Assembly (NCBI RefSeq): GCF_001050135.1 | Contig: NZ_CP012040.1 | Span: 372,001 to 436,000 of the forward strand | Length of the DNA stretch: 64,000 bases | Reading direction: 5' to 3' | Origin: Cyclobacterium amurskyense | GTDB lineage: Bacteria > Bacteroidota > Bacteroidia > Cytophagales > Cyclobacteriaceae | Shown here: one piece after another, positions 10,502 through 18,500 of the stretch | Numbering within the stretch: position 1 is the stretch's first letter | How the letters are laid out: each line of letters begins with the position of its first letter | Program-made: the position numbers and the translations under genes | The notes under the pieces: generated by a model | What the model saw: the letters and a program-made list of their open reading frames with translations, nothing else | Told to the model about the DNA's origin: nothing | Databases searched by the model: none

Positions 10502-12178
10502 ATGAAGAAAATTATAATAATAATATTATCCATTGCATTCATTCCGATTTTAAACTCATGTAGTGATTTTGATAAATTGAGTGAAAGTCCCAATGATGTA
10601 AACGAAGTTGATCCAAATTTTCTATTAACTACAAGTACCTATAATTTTGCAAACACCTATAGTGAATTTGGTTATTGGGGTTCAAGGATTCCTTCCTTAT
10701 TACAGTACTACCAAGTGGGTGATGGGTATAAATCAGAGGAACTAAACGCGCTTTATTGGACACCGGGACAAAGTAGTCCTTGGGCTTCTATTTACTCTAA
10801 TCTAGTAGATATCCAGGCCATGTCTGACCTTAGTGTTGAGCAAGGAAACGTTTTTACTGAGGCTGTAGCTTTGGTATATCAAGCTGGACTTATCGATTTA
10901 GTTTCTAAGATATATGGTGATGTTCCCTTTTCAGAAACCAATCAACTAGAAGAAGGAGTTGTTTTCCCAAAATATGATCAGCAGAAAGAGATTTATGAAA
11001 CCCTGTTGGTCAATTTGAAAAAAGCAAAAAACATGATTGAAGGGATTCCAGGGTCTCAAGTTCCTGTTTTAGATGGGTATGACTTGTTGTACGATGGAGA
11101 TAAAGACAAATGGGTAAAGTTTGTTAATTCTCTTAGAATCAGGATGTGCTTATTGTTAAACAACAAAAGAAATGAATTAAGCATTGATTTAGATGCTGAG
11201 TTCCAAGATGCTGCTCAAAATGTTTTCACAAGTAGTGATGACAATGCTGTGCTAGATTATCTGGGAAATTCTGCAGCTACTTCTTTTCGAGGGGGACAAT
11301 TTAGGTCTTCAGAACTGACTTATGCCAGGAGAATGGGCTTAGGTTTTCTTAATTCATTAAGAGATCAAAATGACCCTAGATTGTATAGGTGGTTACGTCC
11401 TGTTGAAAAGAAATGGGACAAAGATGTTGAATCAGCAACGACGATCCAATATACAGATCCACTAGGACAGACTTTCCCTGTTGAAGTATTGCCATACCCT
11501 AGTGGTTATGATGATCTGGACACAAGTCTTTACGTTGGTTTACCCGTTGGTAGCCAAGCTTCATGGACAGCCTATAATGCAGGACCTCAAGCTACTTCTG
11601 TTGAACCTAAGACAACCCCGTTTAATAGTCGCCTTAGTGAGATTTATTTCGAAAATGCAAATCCATATATAGGCATGGATATTATCACCTATTCTGAAGT
11701 TGAATTTATATTGGCAGAAGCTGCAGAAATTGGGGCTTTTGGTGTCAGTGATGCAGAAGGTCATTATAAGAAAGCCATTCAAGCTTCTATGGATGAATGG
11801 GGAATATTTGGCGATTATGTAGGAGGATTTGATTTTAATGAATTTTACAGTCAGGAAAATATTGACTTGAGTCAGGCAACAAATAAGCATGAGCGCATTA
11901 TGACTCAAAAATACATATCCATGTTTTTCAGACCTGAGCCATGGTTTGACTGGCGTAGAACAGGCTATCCGAATCTTATACCTCCATATGATGGTGCTCA
12001 GCCCGCTATTCCTATTAGGTATCATTATGATTCACCTACACCTCCTGATCCTCAGTATGTTGACAAATACAATGAAGCTGTTGAGAGACTGGAGAAATCC
12101 GAATTTGTTCAGGTGCCATCAAATGATGATACTCGCTCACGTATGTGGTTACTACAAGGAACCAATTTACCTTATTAA
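10502..12178 (+). CDS. SusD/RagB-family surface lipoprotein 1 (SusD-like_2 type)
   Basis: The ATG at 10502 is preferred over an in-frame TTG at 10496 because it gives a compact lipoprotein signal ending NSC-S. The start of the mature protein (DFDKLSESPNDVNEVDPNFLL) is typical of the SusD-like_2 branch, which differs from the RagB/SusD type of the other two pairs here. It has a helical TPR-like scaffold, and the C-terminal region has an aromatic substrate-facing segment (FFRPEPWFDWRRTGYPNL). It caps the SusC1 barrel on the cell surface and binds ligand. It is co-transcribed with SusC1 and ends at a strong terminator. Confidence 0.92.
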   Translation: MKKIIIIILSIAFIPILNSCSDFDKLSESPNDVNEVDPNFLLTTSTYNFANTYSEFGYWGSRIPSLLQYYQVGDGYKSEELNALYWTPGQSSPWASIYSNLVDIQAMSDLSVEQGNVFTEAVALVYQAGLIDLVSKIYGDVPFSETNQLEEGVVFPKYDQQKEIYETLLVNLKKAKNMIEGIPGSQVPVLDGYDLLYDGDKDKWVKFVNSLRIRMCLLLNNKRNELSIDLDAEFQDAAQNVFTSSDDNAVLDYLGNSAATSFRGGQFRSSELTYARRMGLGFLNSLRDQNDPRLYRWLRPVEKKWDKDVESATTIQYTDPLGQTFPVEVLPYPSGYDDLDTSLYVGLPVGSQASWTAYNAGPQATSVEPKTTPFNSRLSEIYFENANPYIGMDIITYSEVEFILAEAAEIGAFGVSDAEGHYKKAIQASMDEWGIFGDYVGGFDFNEFYSQENIDLSQATNKHERIMTQKYISMFFRPEPWFDWRRTGYPNLIPPYDGAQPAIPIRYHYDSPTPPDPQYVDKYNEAVERLEKSEFVQVPSNDDTRSRMWLLQGTNLPY

Positions 12179-12204
12179 TCATTTATAACCACCAATTAAC
12201 TATA

Positions 12205-12247
12205 GAGGGTTTGCTGAAATTACTTTCAGCAAACCCTCATTTTTTTA
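12205..12247 (+). terminator. Terminator after SusC1/SusD1
   Basis: A perfect 15-bp stem (12205-12219 with 12224-12238, arm GAGGGTTTGCTGAAA), a 4-nt loop and a downstream T run, 26 bp after the SusD stop. Confidence 0.92.
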
Positions 12248-12347
12248 TATAAATTTGTAATATATAGGTATTGACTTTCTAAAGGTTCATAGCCAAACAG
12301 GCATGGATTTCTATTTGCTGAAAGGACCATTGCTCTATACGAATTTC

Positions 12348-12557
12348 AACCCGAAATATGCAATAGACAATCTATTAAGTGCTGAAATCGCTTCAAAATC
12401 AGCCACTTCCTTGCTGATTTCAATTTACCCATAGCGGTGCTATGCTAAAATCTCCAAACAGCCTGATTTTCTTGAGATTGCAACACTTCCCGTAAACACG
12501 GGACAGGCTTCACCCCTGACATTGTCAGGGCGGAGAAATCCTATTACATAATCCGGG
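12348..12557 (+). repeat. MITE-like repeat copy C, right end split by an IS4 element
   Basis: It begins AACCCGAAATATGCAATAG and runs through the full interior to ATAATCCGGG at 12548-12557. The IS starts at the next base. The last bases of the terminus (TT) reappear at 13960-13961 after the IS and a second copy of ATAATCCGGG. The uninterrupted element would be about 212 bp. Confidence 0.92.
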
Positions 12558-13949
12558 CAATGTCGTTTAGTTAAGGTTTATAAGTTATAAAATTACTGGG
12601 TCTGGCAGTATACCTTTTTATTCTAGGAACTGACCTGTTGGGCCGTATTATTTCAAGTTGAAGCAACAGTTTGAAAGCATAATCAGATATTTTTCCAATG
12701 ATTTTGTCCATTCCTTGTTTGAGTTGATCAATTATAGATTTGGTTTTACGATACGCCTGGGTTCTGTTGATCTGATAAGTGTTTTTCCGTTTTTTATTAC
12801 AGTAGTCAATCCCTTTTTTGGTAAGTGTTTTACTGAGAATGTTGCTCAAGTTGGCCCTGAGAATGATTCTATTAAAATCCTGGAGAACGGCCCTGGCCGT
12901 CTTTCCGCTCAGGTTTTCAAGTTCCGCCCTAGTTTTGAGTAGCTTGAAAGACTCTTCAACAGGCCATCTTTTCCTGTAGAGCTCACGTATTTCCTTGACA
13001 GGGTACTTCTTATGGTCAACTAGGTTGGTTATCAATATATGGTCTTCTCCTGATGCAATCGGTACCCGTACGAGCCTTAACTTGAGTGCCTCAGTAGAAA
13101 TATTCCTTTCCCTACACCTGTTTAAGGCCTCTTTGGAAGGGGACACCTCTATGATCTGCTGTTTTTGGGTAGATGCTAAAAATGCCTTTGCATGTTTCCA
13201 TCTGTTTGCCTTTACCCTGATGACAAAGGATTTCTGTTGCTGAACCAATGAGGACATGAGCCAAAAGGCCGCATAAGCCCTATCCATTATAAGCAGGTCG
13301 CCCGGCCCTAGACAGGGAAGATGACTTTCACACAGAGCAAGTTCACTTGTCCTGTAATGTTTGATCTTGGCATCTATACTGATTTGGTTGAGTACATCGT
13401 AGGCTTGGGAAACACGGGCTAACACTACTTTTCTCCCGTTTTCAGTCCGGGTTTCGAAATGGCCAAAACCTTTTGCCAATTCTTTGCTGTAAGGAAGCTG
13501 CAAAGTACTGCCGTCGATACCTATAAGCCGAAAACCTTTCCATTTACGGATATGGCTGGCTTTATTATAATAAAAAGAACATTGTTGTTCATTGAGCCAT
13601 GTAAACACCTTGGGGTTTAGTTTGGATCGTTGCTGACTGAATGCTCCTTTGGAATAGCTGACCGATTTGTCGGAAAAAAATTATCAAGTTCTTGCTGAAC
13701 ACTCGATTTACCCAGGCCCAACATGAAGTAGATAAGATCTGTAAAACCCAAACACCGCTGACGAACAAACGCTGTGTTAGTCGTACGGAACCTATCGCGT
13801 GTTAATCCATTTTCTATATTGTTTTTTAATAGTTTTAAAAAGTCCTTCGAAAAGGAAAAGGACTTGATTGTTGTTAGATTATTTTCAAAAAAACTACGCT
13901 CCCTTTTCTTTCCTAAAAATAATAAAAATTCCTTAACTAAACGACATTG
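12558..13949 (-). mobile_element. IS4-family insertion sequence with perfect target duplication
   Basis: The element is 1392 bp. It has perfect 19-bp terminal inverted repeats (CAATGTCGTTTAGTTAAGG at 12558-12576; its complement at 13931-13949). It is flanked by a perfect 10-bp direct repeat ATAATCCGGG (12548-12557 and 13950-13959), within the 10-13 bp range known for IS4 elements. The single transposase is on the minus strand, and its stop codon lies inside the left inverted repeat. Intact ends and duplication suggest a recent insertion. The target was the right terminus of dispersed repeat copy C. Confidence 0.95.
12571..13926 (-). pseudogene. IS4-family DDE transposase, two frames joined at a T7 tract
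   Basis: The C-terminal frame (12571-13683, open from a stop at 13681) has the first catalytic Asp in LIGIDGST and the second in LLIMDRAYA. The IS4 signature Y-x2-R-x3-E-x6-K is exact in YRKRWPVEESFKLLK. The N-terminal domain (…GFTDLIYFMLGLGKSSVQQELDNFF) lies upstream in another frame. The frames meet at seven T (plus-strand A run 13674-13680). A -1 slip on T TTT TTT gives DNFF-SDKSVSYSKGAF without loss. The gene is therefore either inactivated by loss of one T or uses frameshifting or transcript slippage. No ATG, GTG or TTG is seen in the N-frame before FMLGLG. A GTG at 13608 would start a truncated 345-residue protein. Confidence 0.8.
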
Positions 13950-13995
13950 ATAATCCGGGTTAACCTGTCGGTTTTACTACTAATGGAACAGTAAA

Positions 13996-14036
13996 TTATT
14001 TAGGAAGGGTTTTCACCTGCTGGATTACCATAGCTT
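13996..14036 (+). repeat. 41-bp dispersed repeat, copy 1
   Basis: It reads TTATTTAGGAAGGGTTTTCA, then CCTGCTGGATTACCATAGC and TT. The same core occurs at 14893-14933 and 19011-19050, all in one orientation. It lies 35 bp after the IS4 target duplication. Confidence 0.75.
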
Positions 14037-14219
14037 GGTGACACATCAATGGTTTGCATATGGTTTGTGTCGGTTTCAAAGTATTTTCTTGTCCCCTGAA
14101 ACCAAAGCTGGCTTCAGAACAAACTTCGGTATTCTATCTGGTCTCGATCGACTGGGATGCTGAGAGGAGTGCTCCACAGGCTTTTGGCTTGGGCCATCCA
14201 CTCGGTTGGGCTTTAATTT

Positions 14220-14522
14220 TCATATCTCTTTGTCTAATTTTTTGGGGTTTTGTCTTGTGTCAAATAACGTAACAATATTGATTCGCTTGGAATTATAGCG
14301 ATAGTATAAAATCGTTTGTTTTGTGATAACACATTTTCTTAAACCTTCTCCTTTTTTAGATTCCGGAAATATTTCAGGTTGGTTTTTAATTATTTCTATT
14401 GATGAATCTAATTTTTCAACGAAGTCCGTTTTAACCTTAACAGACCATTCCGTAATTAAATACTCAAAAAGTTTATCTAATTTCTTTTCGGCTGTTTTTG
14501 AAAGAAAAACTTTTCTGCTCAA
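14220..14522 (-). CDS. ParE/RelE-type toxin
   Basis: At 100 residues it has the usual size of the RelE/ParE superfamily. Features: N-terminal VFLSKTAEKKLDKLFEYLITEW, a central NQPEIFPESKKGEGLRKCV (the family P-x-x-x..G..R segment), then ITKQTILYYRYNSKRINIVTLFDTRQNP, the terminal beta-hairpin with the Arg typical of the fold. The target could be gyrase (ParE-like) or mRNA (RelE-like); the sequence does not decide. It starts 1 bp after the antitoxin stop, the normal order for this class. It lies in the accessory island between copies 1 and 2 of the 41-bp repeat. Confidence 0.85.
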   Translation of the reverse strand: MSRKVFLSKTAEKKLDKLFEYLITEWSVKVKTDFVEKLDSSIEIIKNQPEIFPESKKGEGLRKCVITKQTILYYRYNSKRINIVTLFDTRQNPKKLDKEI

Positions 14523-14523
14523 T

Positions 14524-14742
14524 TTACCTGTGTTTTTGCATAAAAGTATCGTAATCCGTTACTTCTCCATTTTTAATTTCAAGTGAAGCCTTTTCAATTT
14601 CTTTACATTGCTCGACAGATAAATCATCCTGAAAGTCAGCTGCTTCTTTTTTGAAAATTTTTTTAATGGATTCAATTATTTTTGGATTTTCAGTATCCAA
14701 AAGCATTTTAACCAGTTTGATTTTTTCAGCTTGAATATCCAT
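14524..14742 (-). CDS. Antitoxin partner of the ParE/RelE-type toxin
   Basis: The ATG at 14742 (MDIQAEKIKLVKMLLDTENP) is preferred over one at 14763 because antitoxins of this kind start with a short helix. The protein is about 72 residues, small and charged, with a C-terminal tail (LEIKNGEVTDYDTFMQKHR) like those that wrap ParE toxins. It should neutralise the toxin and may autorepress the operon, although no clear DNA-binding domain is visible. Its stop is 1 bp from the toxin start, implying translational coupling. Confidence 0.8.
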   Translation of the reverse strand: MDIQAEKIKLVKMLLDTENPKIIESIKKIFKKEAADFQDDLSVEQCKEIEKASLEIKNGEVTDYDTFMQKHR

Positions 14743-14892
14743 AGCATTTAATTTTATAATCAAAAATAACGATTTAAACCTAAATTTCTGATGGTGGGAC
14801 GAAATTTTTAAATGAAGCCATTAATTAAGGTTTGCTAAGATATATGGAAATCCTTGTTCAACTGTCGGGAGCCCTTCCAAATACACACCACA

Positions 14893-14933
14893 TTATTTAG
14901 GTAAGACTTTCACTTGCTGGATTACCACAGCTT
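14893..14933 (+). repeat. 41-bp dispersed repeat, copy 2, overlapping a stop codon
   Basis: TTATTTAGG...TTTCACTTGCTGGATTACCA...AGCTT matches copies at 13996 and 19011. Its last two bases overlap the stop codon (14932-14934) of the minus-strand serine hydrolase. Confidence 0.75.
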
Positions 14934-16581
14934 ATTGGTTTACTTTTTCGAATAAAATATTTTTTACTGTTCCTTCTGAGGCTACATAAAAAGAAGACAC
15001 CTTATTTTTATCATCTCGTGTAAAAGCATATTTGGTTCGTCTATTTGCTCCAAAAACATCTTTTTCCCCTTCTTTCAATACCAACCCTTCATTATTTGGG
15101 TAATTCAAAATCAATTCTTGATCAGAAACAATGATCTCGTAACCAATATTTAGCTCTTTAGAAAAGTAGCTACCTGCATATTCAGAAATATTCGGATTTG
15201 GGTTCCTTGCTAATTCAATCTTTTCAAAGTAAAACACCGCGCCTCCAAAATCTACGAGTAAATCTGCCTCTGATTTTTTTTCTGAAAGAAAGGTATATTT
15301 CACAGAAGCATTGTCAATTCTAGCAAAAGAATTGACAGATACTGAATTGAGTTGCACAGGATTTCTTCCATAACTGCTCTGTACATTAAGGGTGTCATTA
15401 TTTATAAATAGGTGCATTCTCAAATCACTATTTAGTTCTTGATAATGTCCTATGAATTGATTCAACTCCTCTTTCTTATGATTGTACTTTGTCTGATTGT
15501 AATCGTTTTGAGGAAGATCTTGAATATAAAGGTCCAGGATTTTGTAGGATACATCCACCGCATTGATCTCCTCAGAATTAGCAAAAACGACTACTCCTAG
15601 ATTTAAATCAGGTATACAGATGAATTGGGACCGCAACCCTAAGTCTCTGCCGCTATGATTAAAAGTATTATAGCCCTTATAAGCTGTCACAAACATTCCG
15701 CGAGCATGTTGCATCTCCTCACCATTGTTCAGTGGCTCAAGCTTTGTGACAAAATCTGCAATATAGGAGAAAGTGTGCTTGCTGTCTAGAAAAACCTGAG
15801 ACCAGGTTATTAAGTCAGAAATCGTACTACTCATTCCGCCAGCTCCAACACAAAGTGTTAACGACTTTGGCTGTTTGAATTCATTTTTTACTTGATAATA
15901 AGGATAAGCACGATTCTTAACAATGCTCCTTAAATCACTGCTATAGAAAGTATTCGACATCCCAAGAGGCTCGAACAATTCCTTTTCAGCAAACTGATGA
16001 ATAGGCATTCCTGACACTCTTTCAACGATAAGTGCCAGCAAAACATAATTTGTATTGGAATAAAGAAACTTGTCTCCCGGTTTATTGTTCATTCCTTTTT
16101 GGCGGAACATCAGTTGCTGAATGCTTTTATTTGTATAACCCTGATGTTCATAATCAAACCCAGACAAGTCCAACAAAACATTGTGATTTCGTATTCCACT
16201 TGTGTGATTTAATAGGTGCTTAATCCTTATTGTGTCTCCAGAAAAATACAACTCAGGAACAATTTTTCTTACATCATCATTTACCGAGAGTTTGCCTTGT
16301 TTTTCGAGTAGGGCTATACAGACTGAAGTAAATTGCTTGGTAACTGAAGCAAGTTCAAATGTCGTAGCATCATTAAATGGGATATTGTATTCCAAATTCA
16401 TTAAGCCATTACTTTTCTTATAAACAAGTTCCCCATCTTTAACAACACCAACTGTTAAACCAGGCCCAAATTCGGTAACAACCTGCGCTGACAAAATGGA
16501 ATCGATTCTTTCATTCAACCCATTTTGTCCAAAAGAGCAAATGCTAAATGATGAAAATAATATAAGTAGTAGGATTCTCAT
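14932..16581 (-). CDS. Exported serine hydrolase, class C beta-lactamase-like
   Basis: A signal peptide (residues 1-19, ending CSFGQ) is followed by a beta-lactamase/DD-peptidase fold. The nucleophile motif is S79-V-T-K82, the second motif Y-S-N is near 171 (FLYSNTNYVLL), and an H-S-G near 310 stands for the third motif. The last 170 residues form an accessory beta domain common in Bacteroidota members (YAGSYFSKELNIGYEIIV). It is periplasmic. It could be an esterase, D-amino-acid peptidase or beta-lactamase; most homologues of this architecture are not proven to give drug resistance. It is a single gene, with accessory-island repeats on both sides. Confidence 0.88.
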   Translation of the reverse strand: MRILLLILFSSFSICSFGQNGLNERIDSILSAQVVTEFGPGLTVGVVKDGELVYKKSNGLMNLEYNIPFNDATTFELASVTKQFTSVCIALLEKQGKLSVNDDVRKIVPELYFSGDTIRIKHLLNHTSGIRNHNVLLDLSGFDYEHQGYTNKSIQQLMFRQKGMNNKPGDKFLYSNTNYVLLALIVERVSGMPIHQFAEKELFEPLGMSNTFYSSDLRSIVKNRAYPYYQVKNEFKQPKSLTLCVGAGGMSSTISDLITWSQVFLDSKHTFSYIADFVTKLEPLNNGEEMQHARGMFVTAYKGYNTFNHSGRDLGLRSQFICIPDLNLGVVVFANSEEINAVDVSYKILDLYIQDLPQNDYNQTKYNHKKEELNQFIGHYQELNSDLRMHLFINNDTLNVQSSYGRNPVQLNSVSVNSFARIDNASVKYTFLSEKKSEADLLVDFGGAVFYFEKIELARNPNPNISEYAGSYFSKELNIGYEIIVSDQELILNYPNNEGLVLKEGEKDVFGANRRTKYAFTRDDKNKVSSFYVASEGTVKNILFEKVNQ

Positions 16582-17078
16582 TTTTTCAACTTAATTATTG
16601 ATTTAGAATGAAGTAACGTTTTCAATTAATGCCAACGGTTTATGGTATGTTGTCTTGCGGGATTATGAAGCGATTCCCTAACAGTTTTTACCGACTTTTA
16701 TACAAATTACAAGCTTACTAAAACCTCTGAAACTTGCATGCATTATACCAGGTGTTGAACGAATCCTGCCATGACAGGAAGCGAGCAATTATTGCCCTTT
16801 CTTCCAACTTTAGACCTATCATTAATTTTCAACATTATAAGCTATGAAAAAAAAAGCAATCATTCCGTGAAAAAGCCTATAAAAATGTAGTTGGCTCAGT
16901 TGTACAGCTCAAAAGGCTCCGCCTTTTTAAAAATAACTATTGTGAAAAACGGTAAATAAGAATTTTACAGTTAAAAGATTAACAATTTAGTAAATTTCAA
17001 ACACTATTATTTGCATTTTACACTATATAAAAGTATTTTGAATAGTGTAAATTATGTTTTACTATAAATCTCAATGAT
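16582..17078. other. Spacer with a hairpin and an operator-like inverted repeat
   Basis: No gene is seen. A small hairpin (AAAAGGC-TCC-GCCTTTTT, 16911-16927) could end transcription. A longer inverted repeat at 17017-17051 is listed separately. The stretch next to the serine hydrolase (16629-16760) has GTT/AAC-bordered imperfect pairing (CCAACGGTTTATGGTATGTT), similar in style to the bracket repeats around the Thoeris-like genes. Confidence 0.5.
17017..17051 (+). promoter_or_regulatory. Perfect 10-bp inverted repeat upstream of the gene at 17079
   Basis: TTTACACTAT (17017-17026) and ATAGTGTAAA (17042-17051) are separated by 15 bp and end 27 bp before the start codon. A third partial ACACTATT lies at 17001-17008. 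The position fits an operator or an RNA hairpin in the leader; it lacks a T run, so it is not a normal terminator. Confidence 0.5.
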
Positions 17079-17549
17079 ATGAGTACGAAGAACACAGTTT
17101 CTATTCAGATTCCGGAAGCGGAGCTTCAGACGGTGAAAGAGGCCATCGCTACCCTTAAAACAACTTTAAGCCCCTACCTAATTGCCATTAGTGCTGAAGA
17201 AAGGCAGCGCATACCCAAGATGGGAGATGGCACTATCCCCTTTGTAGAAAAAGTAATGGACTATGCACAGGAAGACAGCCAATTCCTTCCTCCCTTTATT
17301 GATTTAAATGAATTGTCTAAGGATTGGGAGGTAGTAAAAAGACTGGCGCCATTGCTTAGGGATTTGCAGCAGGTGGAAAGCAACCTCAATGATACCGTGA
17401 TGATGGCAGGATCTGAGGCCTATGTCGGTGCCCTTGGTTATTACAATTCTGTAAAATACGGGGCTAGGGTAAATGTAGCAGATGCCAAGGTGATCCATGA
17501 GGATCTTAAGCAGCGGTTTAATAGATCCAAATACAATCAGTCTGAGTAA
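17079..17549 (+). CDS. Small cytoplasmic protein of unknown function
   Basis: It has 156 residues, no signal peptide and no membrane segment, and is mostly helical (IPEAELQTVKEAIATLKTTL; LAPLLRDLQQVESNLNDTVMMAGSEAYVGALGYYNSVKYGA). I do not recognise a domain of known activity. Similar short proteins of unknown role occur in Bacteroidota. It is monocistronic, with an inverted repeat just upstream and a clear terminator downstream, so it is likely a real regulated gene. The start ATG at 17079 begins MSTKNTVSIQIP. Confidence 0.75.
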   Translation: MSTKNTVSIQIPEAELQTVKEAIATLKTTLSPYLIAISAEERQRIPKMGDGTIPFVEKVMDYAQEDSQFLPPFIDLNELSKDWEVVKRLAPLLRDLQQVESNLNDTVMMAGSEAYVGALGYYNSVKYGARVNVADAKVIHEDLKQRFNRSKYNQSE

Positions 17550-17631
17550 GGCCATATAAGTAATCAATTCATAATTTGGAAATGAAACCTATAATCAATT
17601 AATGATGCGCATATCACCCAATCCATTATAA

Positions 17632-17672
17632 AGGGGACAGTCAAAGGCATTTGAATTGTCCCCTATTTTTTT
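17632..17672 (+). terminator. Terminator after the small unknown gene
   Basis: Arms AGGGGACAGTCAAA (17632-17645) and TTTGAATTGTCCCCT (17650-17664) pair with one bulged base and are followed by seven T. It lies about 80 bp after the stop at 17549. Confidence 0.88.
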
Positions 17673-18349
17673 GCGTTCCTTATTTAAATTAAACTCCTTT
17701 CGGTTCAAATATCCCTATTTACACCTTCATTTTTCCTTACAATTCTTTCAATTCTTCAGTTTTTTTATTGAATTCTCTCCCTATTAGGTGGAATTTTGGA
17801 GCTAAAAATCCAATTGATCTGCCAAAAAGGCAGAATTTTCCTGAAAAAACATTGAAAAATTCGACCTAAAAGCTCGAATTTTTCAGCAAATAACTGCAAT
17901 GGGTAGGTTCCGAAGTACCCCTCCCCACTTCTGAACCCCAAAAATTTAACGGTCCCGTTGAATATTCCGGCAATTTTGTCAGTTTTTTAGCAATTGAGTC
18001 GATTAAAAGTCTGTTTTAGGTGGAATTTTCCGGTATTTTGGTGAAAATTTTCAGCTAAATGCCAAAAAATTCGACCTCCGAGGTCGAATTTTGCAAGTTT
18101 AGGGTACTCTCCCCCTCCTCAGAACTCCTCAATCGGAGCTAATAAGCCCAAAGGGTAGGTTCCGAAGTACCCCACCCCACTTCCGAAGTACCCCTTTCAG
18201 GTATAGAAGTAACCTTAAGTTTTAAAATCTTACTTTAATTTCTTGCGATGTCAAAGGGTACAAAAGGTTTGTTGATCTCAATCCTGAACATGGTCCCTGA
18301 GCCTGTCGAAGGGTGGCGAAGGGTGGCGAAGGGTGGCGAAGGACCTTAG
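17673..18349. repeat. Non-coding patch of TTCGACC palindromes and GGGTAGGTTCCGAAGTACCC motifs
   Basis: No gene is seen. It contains AAAAATTCGA/TCGAATTTTT (17855-17882) and a perfect 12-bp hairpin AAAATTCGACCT-CCG-AGGTCGAATTTT (18066-18092). The motif GGGTAGGTTCCGAAGTACCC occurs at about 17901 and 18151, with a partial third near 18181. The same two motif types occur in inverse orientation at 63774-64000. A TGAGCCTGTCGAAG repeat motif is at 18299. Ten-base units GGGTGGCGAA are repeated three times at 18311-18340. Confidence 0.7.
18311..18340 (+). repeat. Three perfect 10-bp tandem units
   Basis: GGGTGGCGAA is repeated three times without change, directly after the TGAGCCTGTCGAAG repeat motif. 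It looks like local expansion of that repeat's edge. Confidence 0.85.
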
Positions 18350-18500
18350 TTATGATTTATCTTTTAAAATAATCCGAGATAATTTTTCGGGATCTTGTCG
18401 GTTGTCCCAGAAGGCTGTAATGACTATTGTTTCATCAGCTACTTGGTAAAAAATGCTAAAATTCCCAAGGGAGGCTACGCGTGTATCTTTGAAATCTGCT
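18350..18500 (-). pseudogene. C-terminal remnant of a ParE/RelE-type toxin
   Basis: Reading minus from about 18500, KKADFKDTRVASLGNFSIFY, then QVADETIVITAFWDNRQDPE, ends at a TAA (18350-18352). This is the terminal beta-hairpin of a RelE/ParE toxin (GNFSIFYQV..ITAFWDNRQDP). The N-terminal half, about 50 residues, is absent. The remnant overlaps the 3' end of the antitoxin ORF in another frame, which points to an internal deletion that fused the two genes. It has no start of its own. Confidence 0.75.

Noticed and set aside
14932..16581. Antibiotic-resistance beta-lactamase
   Set aside because: The fold and SxxK/YxN motifs fit, but the extra C-terminal beta domain and the general family do not support a drug-resistance claim.
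16911..16927. Terminator for the serine hydrolase
   Set aside because: It lies upstream of that minus-strand gene, not after it; it could only serve a plus-strand transcript that I cannot see.
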